Positions 1-12,839 of a DNA stretch of 64,000 nt are shown in pieces. The stretch is from Melastoma dodecandrum. Taxonomy: Eukaryota > Streptophyta > Magnoliopsida > Myrtales > Melastomataceae. The DNA is taken from positions 5,766,001 through 5,830,000 of the forward strand of contig JARUPY010000085.1 in NCBI GenBank assembly GCA_029817715.1, read 5' to 3'. The notes below the pieces were generated by a model. That model searched no databases. It was not told the origin of the DNA and saw only the letters and a program-made list of their open reading frames with translations. How positions within the stretch are numbered: position 1 is the stretch's first letter; every line of letters starts with the position of its first letter. A program made the translations under genes and the position numbers.

Positions 1-960
1 GCTTGTAATAGTTTACTTCAAGATCAACTTCTGGATTCGATTCACATGACTTTTCTTTCTTTTATCAGAAAAAGAAGTTTTGCTGGTAAGGTCGTCTCCT
101 GCTTGAGAACATTACTGGGGAGTCTATATACCATCTCTCCTTGTGTGACATTCTATACCATCGGCCAAGCGTCGGTAAGGGATATTGCCAGAGTATTATA
201 CATAACAGACGTTATTGCGTATCCTCGTTGTTCATGACATATCTGAGACTGGAGTTATATCATGAGGGAACATGAGTTTGCATCCGATGTAAAGTTTGGT
301 ATTGGCTTTCTTTTTTTCTCTTTGTCAAATGTGTGAAGAAGCATAAAAAACTTAAAGAAAGCTCTGAACAAATGGCCCTAATTGCATTTTTTGCTTTCTT
401 TTGTCGATTTTATACACCGAGCAAGTAGGCACATTGCATTGTGAGAGTGTTTTCTTTTAAATATTTTATATTTGTGGAACACAAGTAAGCATCAGGTATT
501 CTTTGGATCTGGGAGCAATTTTTGTTGCATGAGAAGTTGTTAGTGTACTTTTGGTAGTTGGTCAATGGGTACTAGACACGATGGTGGGTGGAATATACTT
601 AAGTACCTGGTGAGAAGCAAAAAGCACCGAGTAACGGAGGTGGCAAGGATTTGCTGGCCGTGGTTAGATAAAACCTTCTTTGTGGTTTCTGGTAAATCCG
701 AGCTTGAAAATACTGGTCACTGGCCGCAGAAGAACTGCGGTTGAAAGCAAGGATATCAAGGTATAGACATGGTTATGGAATGCTGGAAGTAGGAGCAATC
801 AAGCCCATTTATCGTGCAATTACAAACTGACTACTTCTTTTCCACATAAGCATGGACTTTCTGCTGTTGAATGACCGAATCTTCGAGCGCCTACGAATAC
901 ACGGCAGCAGCCGGAAAACCACCGGGGTGAATGCCGGAAAACCACCGGGCTATCCAGGTG
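1..960. other. No gene recognised
   Basis: Only short open frames are present and none matches a family I know. The stretch could hold decayed downstream exons of the SEC14-like pseudogene that follows on the minus strand, but I could not identify them. Confidence 0.4.
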
Positions 961-999
961 CATCACAGATATTTCGGATTCTTATTTGCTTCTTAACAA

Positions 1000-1725
1000 C
1001 ATCGAGCATGCCAGGAACTTGACCGCGGACGTCCTCTCGAATTCTTGTGCGTGGTACTGGATGTATCTGTCCTATGTCGTGACTTCCTTAAGCTTACCAG
1101 CATCGATAGCCCCAAGCTTTTCAAGGTAAACTGGCCAACCATCCTTGTCAGACTCCATGGTGACCTTGTGGATAGTACTTCGTCACTTCCTCAGTTCCTT
1201 GAACTCAAAACCCTTCGTCCCAGAGGCAAGGAAGGTGTCGGAGAAAAGGTAAAAGAGTAAGCGGGAGATTCATGGATGATTGGATTAGATCAGATTACCT
1301 CCAAACCCCGAATTCCTTCCTCCATTTGAGCAGTCTGGCCGCATTTGCTTCGTTTCTTGATGTCGAACTTTCTCGCCCTCAAGAATATGCCGAAAATTGA
1401 AAATGCATGAAGCCATCCAGTTTCCTGACAGAGTCACGATTAGTTTTGGTACCTAGGCATTGTATTGAGGTCATCGTGCTTGGACAGCAACCATTCTTCA
1501 AGGACGAGTGCCTGGAGAAACGCATTGGCCACCTGCAATTCCTGCGAGTTCATATTATCCTCAATCCCAACCGACATTATCTTGCTGCTGTTCCTCCTCC
1601 CTTTCTTGCTCATGGTGTTCCGTAACCTGGTCGAGGAATTGGCTGCCCTCTTCTTCAGGGAGCCCAAGTCCTGTCCTGTCATCCGGCTCATCCATATCAG
1701 GCTTCGCAAAGGCTGAAATAAAACG
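1000..1725 (-). pseudogene. SEC14/SFH-like phosphatidylinositol transfer protein, decayed
   Basis: Read on the minus strand, three blocks follow the order of plant SEC14-homolog proteins. The N-terminal block (about 1700-1450) has SLKKRAANSSTR and later the start of the CRAL-TRIO N region with QALVLEE and KHDD. Next is FLRARKFDIK (about 1375). The start of the lipid-binding domain has YYPQGHHGV, DKDGWPVYLEKLG, DRYIQYHAQEFE and VKFLACS (about 1215-1010). The blocks lie in different frames and are broken by single-base shifts and an in-frame stop just before DRYI, so no functional protein is possible. The rest of the domain was not found. In the family these proteins move phosphatidylinositol between membranes; here this is only a relic. 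Confidence 0.75.
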
Positions 1726-2519
1726 ACTCAGACTGTTTGTGAGCACATTCCACCCGAAAAGCAAACGCGACCCTATCTAAATATCGGGCTACTTCAGGCA
1801 ATTCTCGAGACCAACAGAATCTGACTACTCTGAAACTAATCACTTGTTCGTCCTCGATCGCATGACAAAGAAGATAAATGCAACATCTTCAAGGACTCAC
1901 AGGAATGCAGGTGGACGGATCCAATTTACACACGCACACACACACATATATATAGCTGGTCTATGAAGGTGATCGAGGGATCCAGACATCGCGCCCGATG
2001 TCGCAGCTACGAATCTTTTTTTTTTTCTCTTGGCAAGAACTTCACCTCGATTCAATGACGGCCCTACGTTCAACTAATCGTTCGCCTGTTCATTCACTTA
2101 AGCCTCGGAAAATCATCCCTCTCACCCTTCATGCCCCAGGCGCGCTCCGCAACCCCATTTCTTCTTTTGCTTTGGTGTCAGATAATAACGAGGAAGATGA
2201 TTTGTCCATGGAAGAACCTCAAAGAGAAAAACGATAAGAATAGAAATATTTTATAAGGAAGAAACAGAAGACGCGTTCCGAAGGTAAACAAATAGAAAAC
2301 TGCCGGAATTTAAAAAAAAATTAATTTAATAAAAAATGGAAGAAATACAAGAGATTACATTAATCAAAGCGGATGAAGATGTTTACCCAAAATGAAACTA
2401 AAGATGAAAATAAATATTTTTTTATGATAAGAATCAAAATTACTTGCTAATGCGTGTAACATTTAATATATCTCTCATTATGTAGTTATTACACTTCCCA
2501 ACTGTCGCCGTCTCCATTA
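1726..2519. other. Intergenic, AT-rich, with a short CA/TA microsatellite
   Basis: There is a run of alternating AC then TA dinucleotides at about 1929-1953. The remainder is AT-rich with no supported gene. Confidence 0.5.
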
Positions 2520-2723
2520 TACTAATTTCAACCCTTTTTTAGTACATTGTACGAACGAAATTAGCACGATTTGTAATTACTATAACTGTATTAACTTTTT
2601 AATTTGTACAATGTACAAACGCTGTACTAGTACATTGTACTAATTAAAGTTAGTACAATTGTAGTAATTACAAACTGTACTAATTTTCTTGTACAATGTA
2701 CTAAAAAGGGGTTGAAATTAGTA
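2520..2723. repeat. Fold-back / MITE-like element with ~80-bp inverted arms
   Basis: The left arm begins TACTAATTTCAACCC and the right arm ends with its complement GGGTTGAAATTAGTA. The match continues inward for about 80 bases with a few mismatches, including TAGTACATTGTAC and TTGTAATTACTA. The centre is itself rich in TAGTACATTGTACTA palindromes. No coding capacity is present, as expected for a non-autonomous DNA transposon. I could not define a target-site duplication beyond a possible TA. Confidence 0.7.
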
Positions 2724-3690
2724 CAAAAGGGGACATCCCGCCCGTGGGTCGTTGGCCCGAACAACTCCATGAACCTGTCCGTCCCTCGCTCGGGCTAGCG
2801 GATCGGCACCAATGATGCAGTCGGCCGTCCTTCCGTCTCTGGCCTTCACGTGCACCGGTGGTGTTCTTGGGCTGCTCTGCCAGCCCATGAATGCTGTACA
2901 CAACCATGTGCCCCCAAAGTCCATTACGGACCTCGTCAGGTTGCCGCAGTAGAACCTCCACCCCTCTGCATTGAGGTTTCCTGCTTGGCGCCATCAGGTC
3001 ACAGAAGGACATCGTAAACTCTTTGTTTTCCTCACTAGCTCCATTGTGTACCCCAGGGGTTGTGTCAGTGTCCGAGCCAAGGATTGCATTACCTTTAGTA
3101 CCCCATTCTAGCGGGGGGTTTACCATGCTACGAACGTCAACGTCGCACAGGAAATCAGCCTCTTCCTCGGGGTTGAGGGCGAGGGTGATTATCCGAGACC
3201 GCTAGAAGGAACGGAGGTGAGAACATAGAATGTAGAATGTCTCCGGAGCGTTCTTCTCATCACGGCCAGCTCAGATGGTCTGAAGAAGAATAATCTCCAT
3301 GATCATGGGTCTGAATGATGCTAGATAGCAGCATGTTGCAACGTTATCTACATTGTCGCAGTCGTAGGGCCTGAACGTCTTCCCCGGGGGGGGGGGGTTC
3401 TCGTGCACCGAGCAGCGCCCCGTGCCGCGCAAGGGAGGACGGGAGGGTCCGGTCGCACCCCGGGCCATCTCATTCTCAGCTACTGCCTTCATGAGGAGGC
3501 CGGTCCCGCCCCCGTCCATACGGCTGGACCAACTACGTCGTTGTGTTTGGGCCTCAAAGAAGCTGGGCCCAGACGACGTCGTTAGGGCCTGACTTCGTCG
3601 TCTTCCTCCTCTCTTCCTGCCCAAAACCTCACTTCTCCCGAAGTTTTTCGGATTCGTCGTCTCTTCTCCCAGCTCGACTCGATCGGCACG
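2724..3690. other. Unassigned sequence and upstream region of OST48
   Basis: A minus-strand open frame of 141 codons (2701-3126) covers part of this stretch. It resembles no family I recognise and runs into the fold-back repeat, so I do not call it a gene. The last ~100 bases before 3691 are C/T-rich, like a plant 5' leader. Confidence 0.35.
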
Positions 3691-6600
3691 ATGTCCGCGC
3701 CCCCTTCCTCCTCTCCCCTCGTCCTTCTCCTCGTCACCCTCGTAACCCTAATTTCCTACCCATTCTTCGCCGCCGCGGCCTCACCGTCGCTTCCGCCGCC
3801 CAGGGGCATGAAGATCCTCGTCCTTCTCGACGACATCGCTGTCAAGTCGTCCCACTCCCTCTACTTCTCCTCCCTCTCCTCCCGTGGCTACGATCTGGAT
3901 TTTAAGCTCTCCGACGATCCCTCCGCCTCCCTCCGTCACTACAGCCATTACCTCTATGACGGCCTCGTCCTCTTCTGTCCCTCCACCGAGCGTTAGTCCT
4001 GCCTGTCACTAGATTGACCTCTGTCTTTTCCGATCGGCGAATTCTGAATACCGGCTGACGAATGCTGCTGTTCTCTTTTATCCCGTTGATGATGTTTCAG
4101 GTTTTGGTGGCTCCATTGACCAGGCGGCTATACTGGATTTCGTTGATTCCGGACACGATCTGATCATAGCTGCCGATGTGAATGCGTCGGATCTTATAAA
4201 AGAGATTGCGACCGAATGTGGAGTTGACTTCGATGAGGTGGGTATTCCTTGCTACTGATCCATAAACAATCAAATTAACATTCTATGATGTGCTACTGCT
4301 GTGCTGTTGTTACATAATTGATGGGAAACCCTTTTTGCTTTTTTAATGTGGAATTGAAATCTAAGTTATCGGTCGTGTTTCCTTTTGTTTCATTCCAGGA
4401 TCCTTCAGCTATGGTTGTGGACCACCTGAGCCATGCGGTTTCCGAATATGAAGGCGATCACACGTTGATAGTAGCAAACAATTTTATCCAAGCTGATATT
4501 ATCCTGGGAAATAAGAAAATTGAGGTAGATTTATCGTGCCGATGTTCTTTCTCGGGAAGCTGATTGTGATTGACAGACGTTTGTTATATGATTACTAATC
4601 TTCAGAAATTTCATTATGTTATAGCCTGCCTGCAAAGGATATTTTCCATAAGTTACCTTCTATTTTTTGCGTTATTCCTATTAGCTACTGATGCAAATGC
4701 TCTTTCTTTCTCCTTTAACTGCTATATAATTCTCTTTTACCATGAAGGTTTCCAAGCTCATGCATACATACTTGCTACTAGAAATTTTGACAAATTTTGT
4801 CTCTTCTGCAGGCTCCAGTACTATTTCAGGGAATTGGCCATTCGATAAATCCTGCCAATAGTTTGGTAAGATTTGGCTTTTCTCAAATATGTGGCAAAGT
4901 TTGGTTATTAATATTGGACAATCTGCTGGATATATCCTTGATGCTCAGAAGTGCTTGACTGCTGTGGAATTTAGCTCAGCTTGCATTTTACACATGCTTC
5001 TTTTCTAGGTTTTCAAGGTTCTCTCCACTTCTCCTGCTGCTTATTCTGCAAATCCTAATGCTAAGTTATCTTCTCCTCCATCACTTAGCGGATCCACCAT
5101 ATCCCTGGTCTCAGTAATGCAGGTTGGTCAATTTTCCAGCATCCTATGTGACTGTTCTCATTATCATAGTTTTTAGTGCAGTGACTTCAAAGCTAGCCTC
5201 TCTCTTTTACAATCGAACTGTACTGCAACTTTGCTTTTGGAGTTTGTTCTACTATATATCAAAGTCAGTTTATGAACAATGAAATCATATAGTCTTTTAT
5301 CTTGATAATTGGGTATTTACTATTTAGAATTGATATATGTAGTTGAAACCTGTTAAGCGACTGGATCAGTTTGTGGGTGACATGTCAGTTCAAGGAATGA
5401 GTTGAAAGTTCTGCATTTTCTGCTGCCATATTGTTTCTTGGTATGAGAACATGCCTTTTAAGCATTGTACAGAAAAGGGTGCATGCCATGAATTATGGTA
5501 CTATTATGCCTTTTCATCTTCCGTGGCTCTTCTTGGGTTGCCAGTGCTTCTGCATGGACAGTATGTTTTGTCATCTGGTGACCTTTTTCTGTCCTAACAA
5601 CCAAGAGAAGTCAACCTTTGGGACAACATTCTTTTACTTGTAACAAAGCATAAGCTGCAATAATTTCATTTCTTCTTATCATATATGCAGGCTAGGAATA
5701 ATGCTCGAGTACTCATTTCAGGATCGTTGAGTATGTTCAGCAATAGGTATCTATGGCATATACTCGATCCGATTATGTTCTGTATTCTGTGTTCATCATT
5801 TTAACCAGTGATTTTACAGGTTTTTTAGGTCAAGTGTGCAGCAATACGGAACCACGATCAGGTCAGATATCATTTTTTTTTTTTAATATCTTATTCATCT
5901 TCATCAAACTTATGGTGCATTTTAGGTGATAAGCGTGAGGATTATATGTTCCATCTTCTGTGATGTTATTCCTTTGTTTGAATAAGCTCAGCCTTGTGTT
6001 ATTTCATTTCATATGTTTTCTCAAGTCGTGATGTTCACTCTTTGAATTTGAGTCAAGGGTTCCTACTGCCAACTAAGAGTTTGAAAAGGTCAGATTATTA
6101 GTTACTATTCGTCTATCTTGGAACTGGCTATGGTATTCATTTCATCTGTGTAAGGCTTATTGAGCAGTGCATGCCAGTGGATATGGACATAGTCACATAA
6201 TTATACATTCTGAAAGCATCACTCCTTGTCATCAGGCATCAGAAAGCAGGAAATGAGCAGTTTCTCACTGAAATTAGCAAATGGATATTCCATGAGAGAG
6301 GTCATCTCCAGGTTACTATCTGATTTCCAATTTAATATTTCTCAATTGCTTAGGGTGAAACAACACTTTTTTTGCTTTCCCTCATCGTTGTTATCTGAGT
6401 GAGTTTCTCAAAATGATAGGCTGTGAATGTACGCCACAATAAAGCTGGGGAAGTTGATGAGCCTGCTATGTACAGAATTAATGATGACCTGGTGAATCTC
6501 TATCTCCTCAGATCCCTCTGTATTTAACAATTACTCTAGCGCTCCTTTTCAAGTGCCAGAATTCTAAATTATGGACATTTATGCTAGGAATACTCTGTCG

Positions 6601-7285
6601 AGATATATGAATGGTCAGGAACAAGCTGGGAACCTTATGTTGCGAACGACGTTCAAGTCCAGTTCTATATGATGAGCCCCTATGTCCTGAAAACATTGTC
6701 AGCTGACAAAAAGGTACCTTTACGACTCCAACAACTACATTTCCTGTTTCCTTGAAATGGGCTCAACAAGCTGCAATGTGTTTATGGCGCAGGGTGTCTT
6801 TTCTACTAACTTTAAAGTGCCAGATGTTTATGGCGTGTTCCAGTTTAAGGTGGAATACCAAAAACTCGGATACACTGGATTGTCCTTATCAAAGCAGGTA
6901 TTTCTTTTCTTCACTGTTTCTATTACAAGCCATCTATCTTGCTACGAACACTGCGCTTTTTGCTAGCGTATCGCTTTTTAGTGATAGTGGGCCATGAAAG
7001 ATATGTTTCCAAAGTGCCTTTGGTTTTAATCCTGCTTATTGTATCTCATGCTTAATTGAGGGAACTTGTGATTGCAGATACCGGTTCGGCCCTTCAGACA
7101 TAACGAGTACGAGAGATTCATTCCTACTGCATATCCCTACTATGGTGCCGCCTTCTCTATGGTATGACTGAGATCCTCGGATAAAGAAAGTCATGACCTG
7201 TTGCTGGCTAACGGCAACCCTTTTTTTGGCAATGCAGATGGCCGGGTTCTTCCTCTTCACTTTTGTTCACCTTTACAACAAGTAA
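3691..7285 (+). CDS. OST48: Oligosaccharyltransferase 48-kDa subunit (OST48/DDOST)
   Basis: Non-catalytic subunit of the ER oligosaccharyltransferase, which moves the lipid-linked glycan onto asparagines of nascent proteins. I place 13 exons: 3691-3991, 4101-4237, 4399-4524, 4812-4865, 5009-5122, 5691-5746, 5820-5861, 6236-6311, 6420-6491, 6588-6713, 6793-6897, 7078-7161 and 7238-7285. All have GT/AG borders and keep frame, giving 446 residues, the usual plant length. A signal peptide (about residues 1-30, rich in Leu/Val/Ala) is followed by [45 protein letters not shown] and [16 protein letters not shown]-terminal membrane helix lies near [17 protein letters not shown]. Start chosen at the Met opening the signal peptide. 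No lesion was seen, so it is probably functional. Confidence 0.95.
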
Positions 7286-7515
7286 CGGGCTTCTCTGCTT
7301 TTTTCGCAAACTTATAATATATAGCAAACGGATAAGGCAGGAAGGACAGTATAAGTTTTGTAGAATTCTCATCAGACGGGGGCGTCATACCGTCGGCATT
7401 CCGTAACAACCTAGGATATCTTGAGGTTTTTCGTAATTTTCTTCTTAAGATGGACTATCTATCGGATCATTCGAAAGGTAAAGGTAGTTTTCTCCGTATC
7501 AATTTTTCCAGCCGC
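7286..7515. other. Intergenic between OST48 and the IPT pseudogene
   Basis: Presumably the OST48 3' untranslated region and terminator. No distinct structure was seen. Confidence 0.4.
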
Positions 7516-8440
7516 TCAAGAGTTGGCATGGGTTACCTTGTCTCCAGTTTTATTTGGTAGCAATATATGTATACTTTTGGCGGTGAAGTCTCGCCTGAAA
7601 TGTTGGAGGAGATATCTATCCAACTTTGTTGGGATCAATGACCTTCGGTGGGGATCAAACTGATCCTCGTTGCGGCTGAGGAAGCTGGCAACAATTGCTG
7701 CGGTGGATCCCAAAACCAAGTTTTCCCATTCCTCGTGGTTCCTCATTGGACTTTTGGAAAGCACCAGTGGCTGCAACCCGCCTTATACTCCATCCAAGCT
7801 CTTCTTTCATCCTCTTTATCTTCCCTACTTGGCAATATGTCAAGTCACAGGTATTCGCCTTGATCTCTTCGATGGCTGCATTAAGCAAGCTCTGCATCTT
7901 TTGTTCATAGTCATGGCCAATTCCGGCCTTCCTGTAGGAGTCCATCTCGCAAACTACTATTGCGCGTGGAATACCACAATTGTAGTCCACATCCTCCTTG
8001 TAGATTCCTAGAACCTCATCGACCAACCCGAGACATACCATTTCATCGACGTGCCTCGACACAAATCCCTGCAGTACAGAAGGGGACACGTCAAGCCAGA
8101 TGAAACACAAGTCGTAATGCGGCTTGAATCCGTCACCCGTGTCCTCCAGGAGCGCCTCGACAAACGAGTTGGACCACCGACAATGAACAGCACCCGTCCA
8201 TCGTGTGCATGGCGTGAACACAGAACTCATCTTTGATAAAATCAATGTCAGAGTTTTGCACAATTACCATGAGGTGATGGGGTACGCCACGCTGTTCGTC
8301 CTGACTTCGTCGAGGCCCTCATAGACCTGGATTTTGTCGGAGTTGATGATCTCGCCGTCGAAATGCGTGGCAAGGTCAATTGACAGCTTGGACTTTCCCA
8401 ACCCCAGTTGCTCCCATGATGAATACCACCTAACTCTTTG
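7516..8440 (-). pseudogene. Adenylate isopentenyltransferase (cytokinin synthesis), decayed
   Basis: The minus strand shows the IPT order. VVFIMGATGVGK is the P-loop that binds the nucleotide. Then come the LSIDLATHFDGEIINSD block, VPHHL, a shifted GGSNSY-like region, HYDLCFIWLDV, GFVSRHVDEMV, RAIVVCEMDSY and AAIEEIKANTC. Last is a C-terminal EWENLVLGSTAAIVASFL block in another frame. At least three frame shifts separate these blocks: just after the P-loop lysine, in the GGSNSY-like region (about 8180), and before the C-terminal block (about 7720). A stop also precedes VVFIM. Intact family members attach a dimethylallyl group to ATP/ADP in plastids, the first step of cytokinin synthesis, and most plant IPT genes are intronless like this one. 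It cannot make the enzyme as written. Confidence 0.85.
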
Positions 8441-9429
8441 GCACCCCTTTATTTATCTTCAATGGCTTATCCGAAATACAAATTACTAAAATTAATTATT
8501 TGTCCTAAAGTTCTTTTTATAAATCTCGGCAGAAGTAGTAAGCAGTTAGCCAGTTCCTTAAATCAGCGACTCCTTTTAACTTGCTAATGAGATTCGGACT
8601 CAAGTTATTAAACTAATTCGAAAAATAATAATGTCATTAATTAATCATTAAACCGCAGACTAAATTCCATTTTGTGGTGACCGAAGGGAAGAGTCTTCAG
8701 CCATGATCAAGTTGCGGACAGGACCTCGGATAGCCAGGCCTCAGCCATTCACAACCGACCTCCGATCCCGTGTGAGACAATCCTTTCTTTCCAAGCTCAC
8801 CATTTCACGAGCAATGGGACCATCACGGCAGTTATTACGAGCGGAAATGAAATGGTTTATGCAATGCAATCATCCAACCATGCTGCATTGTGCTTTGCTG
8901 ATTGTAAGAGACTTGAGATGTATAGCCATTTTCGAATACCTGGACAGTTGCCACCTAGACTTTTGCTAGTCACAGTGTAAAAGCACCAAGCAGACAATCT
9001 CCGAATCAGCTCCAAGGGTTGATGATGCGAATACTCCATGCAGACAAGGTCCGACATTTGAATAACAAAAATGACTCAAACTGCTGTGACGTGGAGTAGC
9101 GGTGCTAGCCCGAGACAAGAGCCACAGTACTTGCAGAGTAACAAATACTCCCCTACTAGGAGTAGGCAGTGAAAAGGATGACAAATCGCAATGCTCTAGC
9201 AGGCTTTCATGGTGTAACTTCAGACAGAAGCATCCTAACAATGAATACATGAGCCCCCTAAATTCACGGGCCAAAGATACGACAGAAAATTTTGTTTTGC
9301 CATTGGTAATCATGTATTGACATCTACATAATACATCAGATCCCTCATAGTTCAAAAACAAGGAAAGAAGTAAAAGGATCACATATCATGTTGCTTGGAG
9401 TACTTATGGTACTGCTACGCTAACGTGCT
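8441..9429. other. Intergenic; RER1 downstream region
   Basis: Open frames here (for example 8703-8969 on plus) have no recognised motif. The part next to 9430 is expected to be RER1 3' untranslated sequence. Confidence 0.4.
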
Positions 9430-10582
9430 TCAATCACCTCTGGGGCCACTGCTACTTGTAGAAGCCTTCTTACTACCATATTTCTGCACACAACAAGGTG
9501 TTTGATTGTATTCAAACATATGATAAGAGTCAAAACACAAAACTTGATTGCTGGTAACTCCTGTTAATGATGCAGCATGGATAGTCTCACCTGCTTGCCA
9601 GTACTGAAGGGAATGTACTTATACTTGATCATGTGAGAGATTTGCCTCCTCATCGTCATCATGAATAGAACAACCCAGTAAAACAGGAGTATGGGCCAAA
9701 AGACCGGCACGTCGAACATTGAGAAGAATGTCATGAAGAATGCTATAACAAAGGCTCTTGTAATTGAATGCCTGCGAAACGATAAAATTGTCGGCACAAT
9801 AAGACTATTTGCACAGAAAAGAAGAAGTATGGCCCTGCCATAAGATGACACGATCTGGTTTTGCTTTTTCTTCCAAGGAATTTCCAATGAAAAGTGGGAG
9901 TTAATTCAAGTTAGTCAGTGACGACAGATGATATTAACCAGCCTAAATAAGAGAAATACCAGGACAAACTCCAGGTGCTATGCTTTTTAATCAGCAAGAC
10001 AGATCCCAGAGTAAATCCAAAGGATACAGCAATCAATATTAAGGATATCTCGCTGAAGTTGAACAGCACTTGCTAATCACAATAGTAAGAGTTTGGTATA
10101 TAAGCTAGATAAAAGCCATAGATCTCCAATGATGCTTGCTCCTCCATATAAGATATTCATCATCAACTCTTTCACAGTTTGACGGAAAAACTCTTTACAG
10201 AGCAGGCAGTGTGGCATAACAAGTGGAATTACCAGAACTTGAACTCTGGGAGTCGACGAATGAATGGTTTGAATTCATCCGATCCCTTAGTAGGCAGCAT
10301 CGGCCCATCTGAAACCTCCATCTCGGGATCAACCAGCGGGGACAAAAACCCGATAAGTAGATTCAAAATGTAAATCCCCAGTCCATAGGAAACAATGTAG
10401 AAGCCCTGGACGTAGTAGACCCGCAAGACATAGATTGCAACCAGGACAAGCGTCCCGATCCATCTATAAGTACTGTGAGGCGTGGACTTATCGAGATAGA
10501 ACTGATACATCCGCCCAACATCATTCTTCCACTGATTCAATGGTACCGACGCAGAGGCGCCATCTCCGCCAACTCCTTCCAT
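9430..10582 (-). CDS. RER1: RER1 ER-retrieval receptor
   Basis: Golgi membrane protein that sorts ER-resident membrane proteins back to the ER in COPI vesicles. Three exons on the minus strand: 10582-10233, 9771-9591 and 9483-9430. Borders are GT/AG and the frame is continuous, giving 194 residues, normal for the family. Signature stretches are [20 protein letters not shown] near the N-terminus, [54 protein letters not shown] and [10 protein letters not shown]. Four hydrophobic segments fit the known topology. The C-terminus is a Ser/Lys-rich tail ending GPRGD. No lesion was seen. Confidence 0.95.
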
Positions 10583-12839
10583 TCAATTCCTCCAACCCTG
10601 CACATTCAACGTGGTCTCAAGAAAGCTAACCCTCGTCCATAAAAGAACAGATTATAAAATCTTATTCTAGAGAAGGCTAAAAGCTCCATCAATCACCGGG
10701 CGAACAATCCCTCGAGTCGCAAATCGCTCAAATCTCCGGAAGCAACAAAAGAAAACAGAAATCCAACCCAACAACAGAACCAAATCAAGATCTGAAGTAA
10801 AATATCCAAAAAAGGAAGGAATTCCAGGAACTCCCCATCATCGGGACAACGGAATTTTTATTCCAAAAAATATCACAACCTTCACGGAAAAAAAAAACAC
10901 AACGAATTCAAGAGATTTTACCACCAGAGGGCGGAAGAATCGAGATCTCGGGTGCCAAATCCCTAATCCCGATTCCAGCCTAATCCCGATTCCAGGTAAA
11001 ATGAAACCAAAGAAGGAATCCCGGGGAGGTAGGGGGGGGTGGGGAAAACGGGAAGGATCAAGACAAACGAACCCTTTCCTGGGTTTAGGAAGGACGAAGA
11101 CGAAGACGAAGCCGAAGACGAAGCCGAAGACGAAGCTGCTGGTGCCCCTGCTGCAGACGGAGGAAGGTGGCACCCCCAAAAAAGAAACGACGCCGCTTCC
11201 TCGAATGGTTGGTTGTTGGGCCTGGACGACTCGAATGAGGCCCATTTAAATTGAGCCCGTTAAAAAAGCCTATTTCCGTGTCCTTTTCTTTCTTTCCATC
11301 CCTCCTCTCCCTCTTCAATATAATTGGAAAAGGTGGCGAGGCGACGGTGGTGATGATCTCCTTTCTATCTATATCCAGGACGACAATTGTGAATGGGTTG
11401 GGTTGAGGAGGAGAAGAAGGAAATCAGCAGAAATATCATCTAATCAATAGTCTCGAACCAAAAAAGGACTTATTTTAGAGGTGTGGTGGACGTGGAATGC
11501 ATGCACTCGTTTATTTATCGTAATAAAAAAATTAAGAATTCTATGTTTTAAAATTTAATTAAGAATTTTTATTTTTATTTTTGGAGGGGTTGTTTGTGTA
11601 TTTATTACAAAGGTGGACGGATATGATATGAACCACAATAAAATGGAGGTACGCTTTATTTTGGTCGACGTGGCCGAGTCTCCCACTACACAATAAATAA
11701 ACGAAAAGGGCAAAAGGGTCCGTCCCCCCCATACCAAAAAAAAAAAACAAAATAAAAAACTCGACCTTTTTAATTTTACATGGAAAAGGCATTCCACAGA
11801 TACTTTTTTAATAAATTATATATTTTATTTGAAAAGTGAAGGGTAGCTCAGTACAGGACAGGTTTCCCCCCCGGGGGTGGATACGGATGACGATGCACGG
11901 GGTGTAATAATTTAACACCGCCTCTATATAAATTTAATAAGAAAAAGAGTATGGTCAAAGAAATAAAATAAAATTAAAATTGGATATTTTTGGGAACTGG
12001 TAAAGTGTGAGTGGGTTAGATATTTTCATCTCCATACCTTCTTATAATACAATAAACAATATCTTCTTCTTTTTTTATTATGATATGATTTTAAGAAATT
12101 ATTCGAAGAAGCCAAAGGAGTAATTGGTGGGGTGATTCATTCCAGATCAAGTCGTTGGTGTCAAATCAAGTCGTCCAAATTGGATTGAAGTGAAATGGAA
12201 ACTCTTGAGATAGAGAAAAAGCAAGAGGGAGAGGGAGAGAGGGACGGACACCAAACGTTGGAACACAATCCCCTTCCCTCCATCGGACTAAAAAATTAAA
12301 AAGAAAAAAGAAAAAGAAATCATAATCCAACTCCTCCTCCTTTCTCTTCGTTCCCCCCGAAGTCTCGTCTCCTTTCCAACTGGTGAGTTCCCCTGTTTCC
12401 TTCTCCTTTCCGGGCTGGTTTTAGGAGCTTGCTGGGGTTTTGGGTTTTTTTTTTTTCTGGTTCCGTTACGTGGGTCGGAATTCGATGACGTGCTCCCGTC
12501 TGCTTTGGCCGAAAACGTTTCCTGGGTATTAGTTGGTTTGCTTGGTTTTTGTTCCCTGATAGTAAAGTTTGATGCTTTTCTTCGGTTTTCTGGTGTTAGT
12601 TTTGGGGTTGGGGGTGCTGAGTTTTTTAGTGTGTGGATAGACATAGATCTAGTTGTAATTGTTTGGGTGTTTAATTTGAGATCATGTTTCTGGTGTCGTT
12701 CGGTGATGGTTGACAGAAGGGGTTGGATAATCTGGAGTCAGGAAAGGTTTTTCTTGCTGACCGTAGGATGATGTGTTGGATCACTGGCCATCTGATTGGC
12801 TGGGACTGCATCTGATCTGTGGTTTTCAGATTGTTGGCA
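10583..12839. other. Intergenic: RER1 upstream and leader of the next gene
   Basis: Contains a purine-rich tandem repeat of GAAGAC-type units at about 11093-11140 and several A/T runs. The end (about 12340-12830) looks like a 5' leader with an intron whose acceptor TTTTCAG lies just before 12831. No other coding unit is supported. Confidence 0.5.

Noticed and set aside
1407..1780. Several plus-strand frames at 1.4-1.8 kb
   Set aside because: They are antisense to the SEC14-like relic, which explains the composition better.
2701..3126. 141-codon minus-strand frame
   Set aside because: Overlaps the fold-back repeat and shows no family motif; treated as chance.
10838..11318. Arg/Leu- and Lys/Thr-rich frames on both strands
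   Set aside because: They come from the GAAGAC-type repeat and the RER1 leader.
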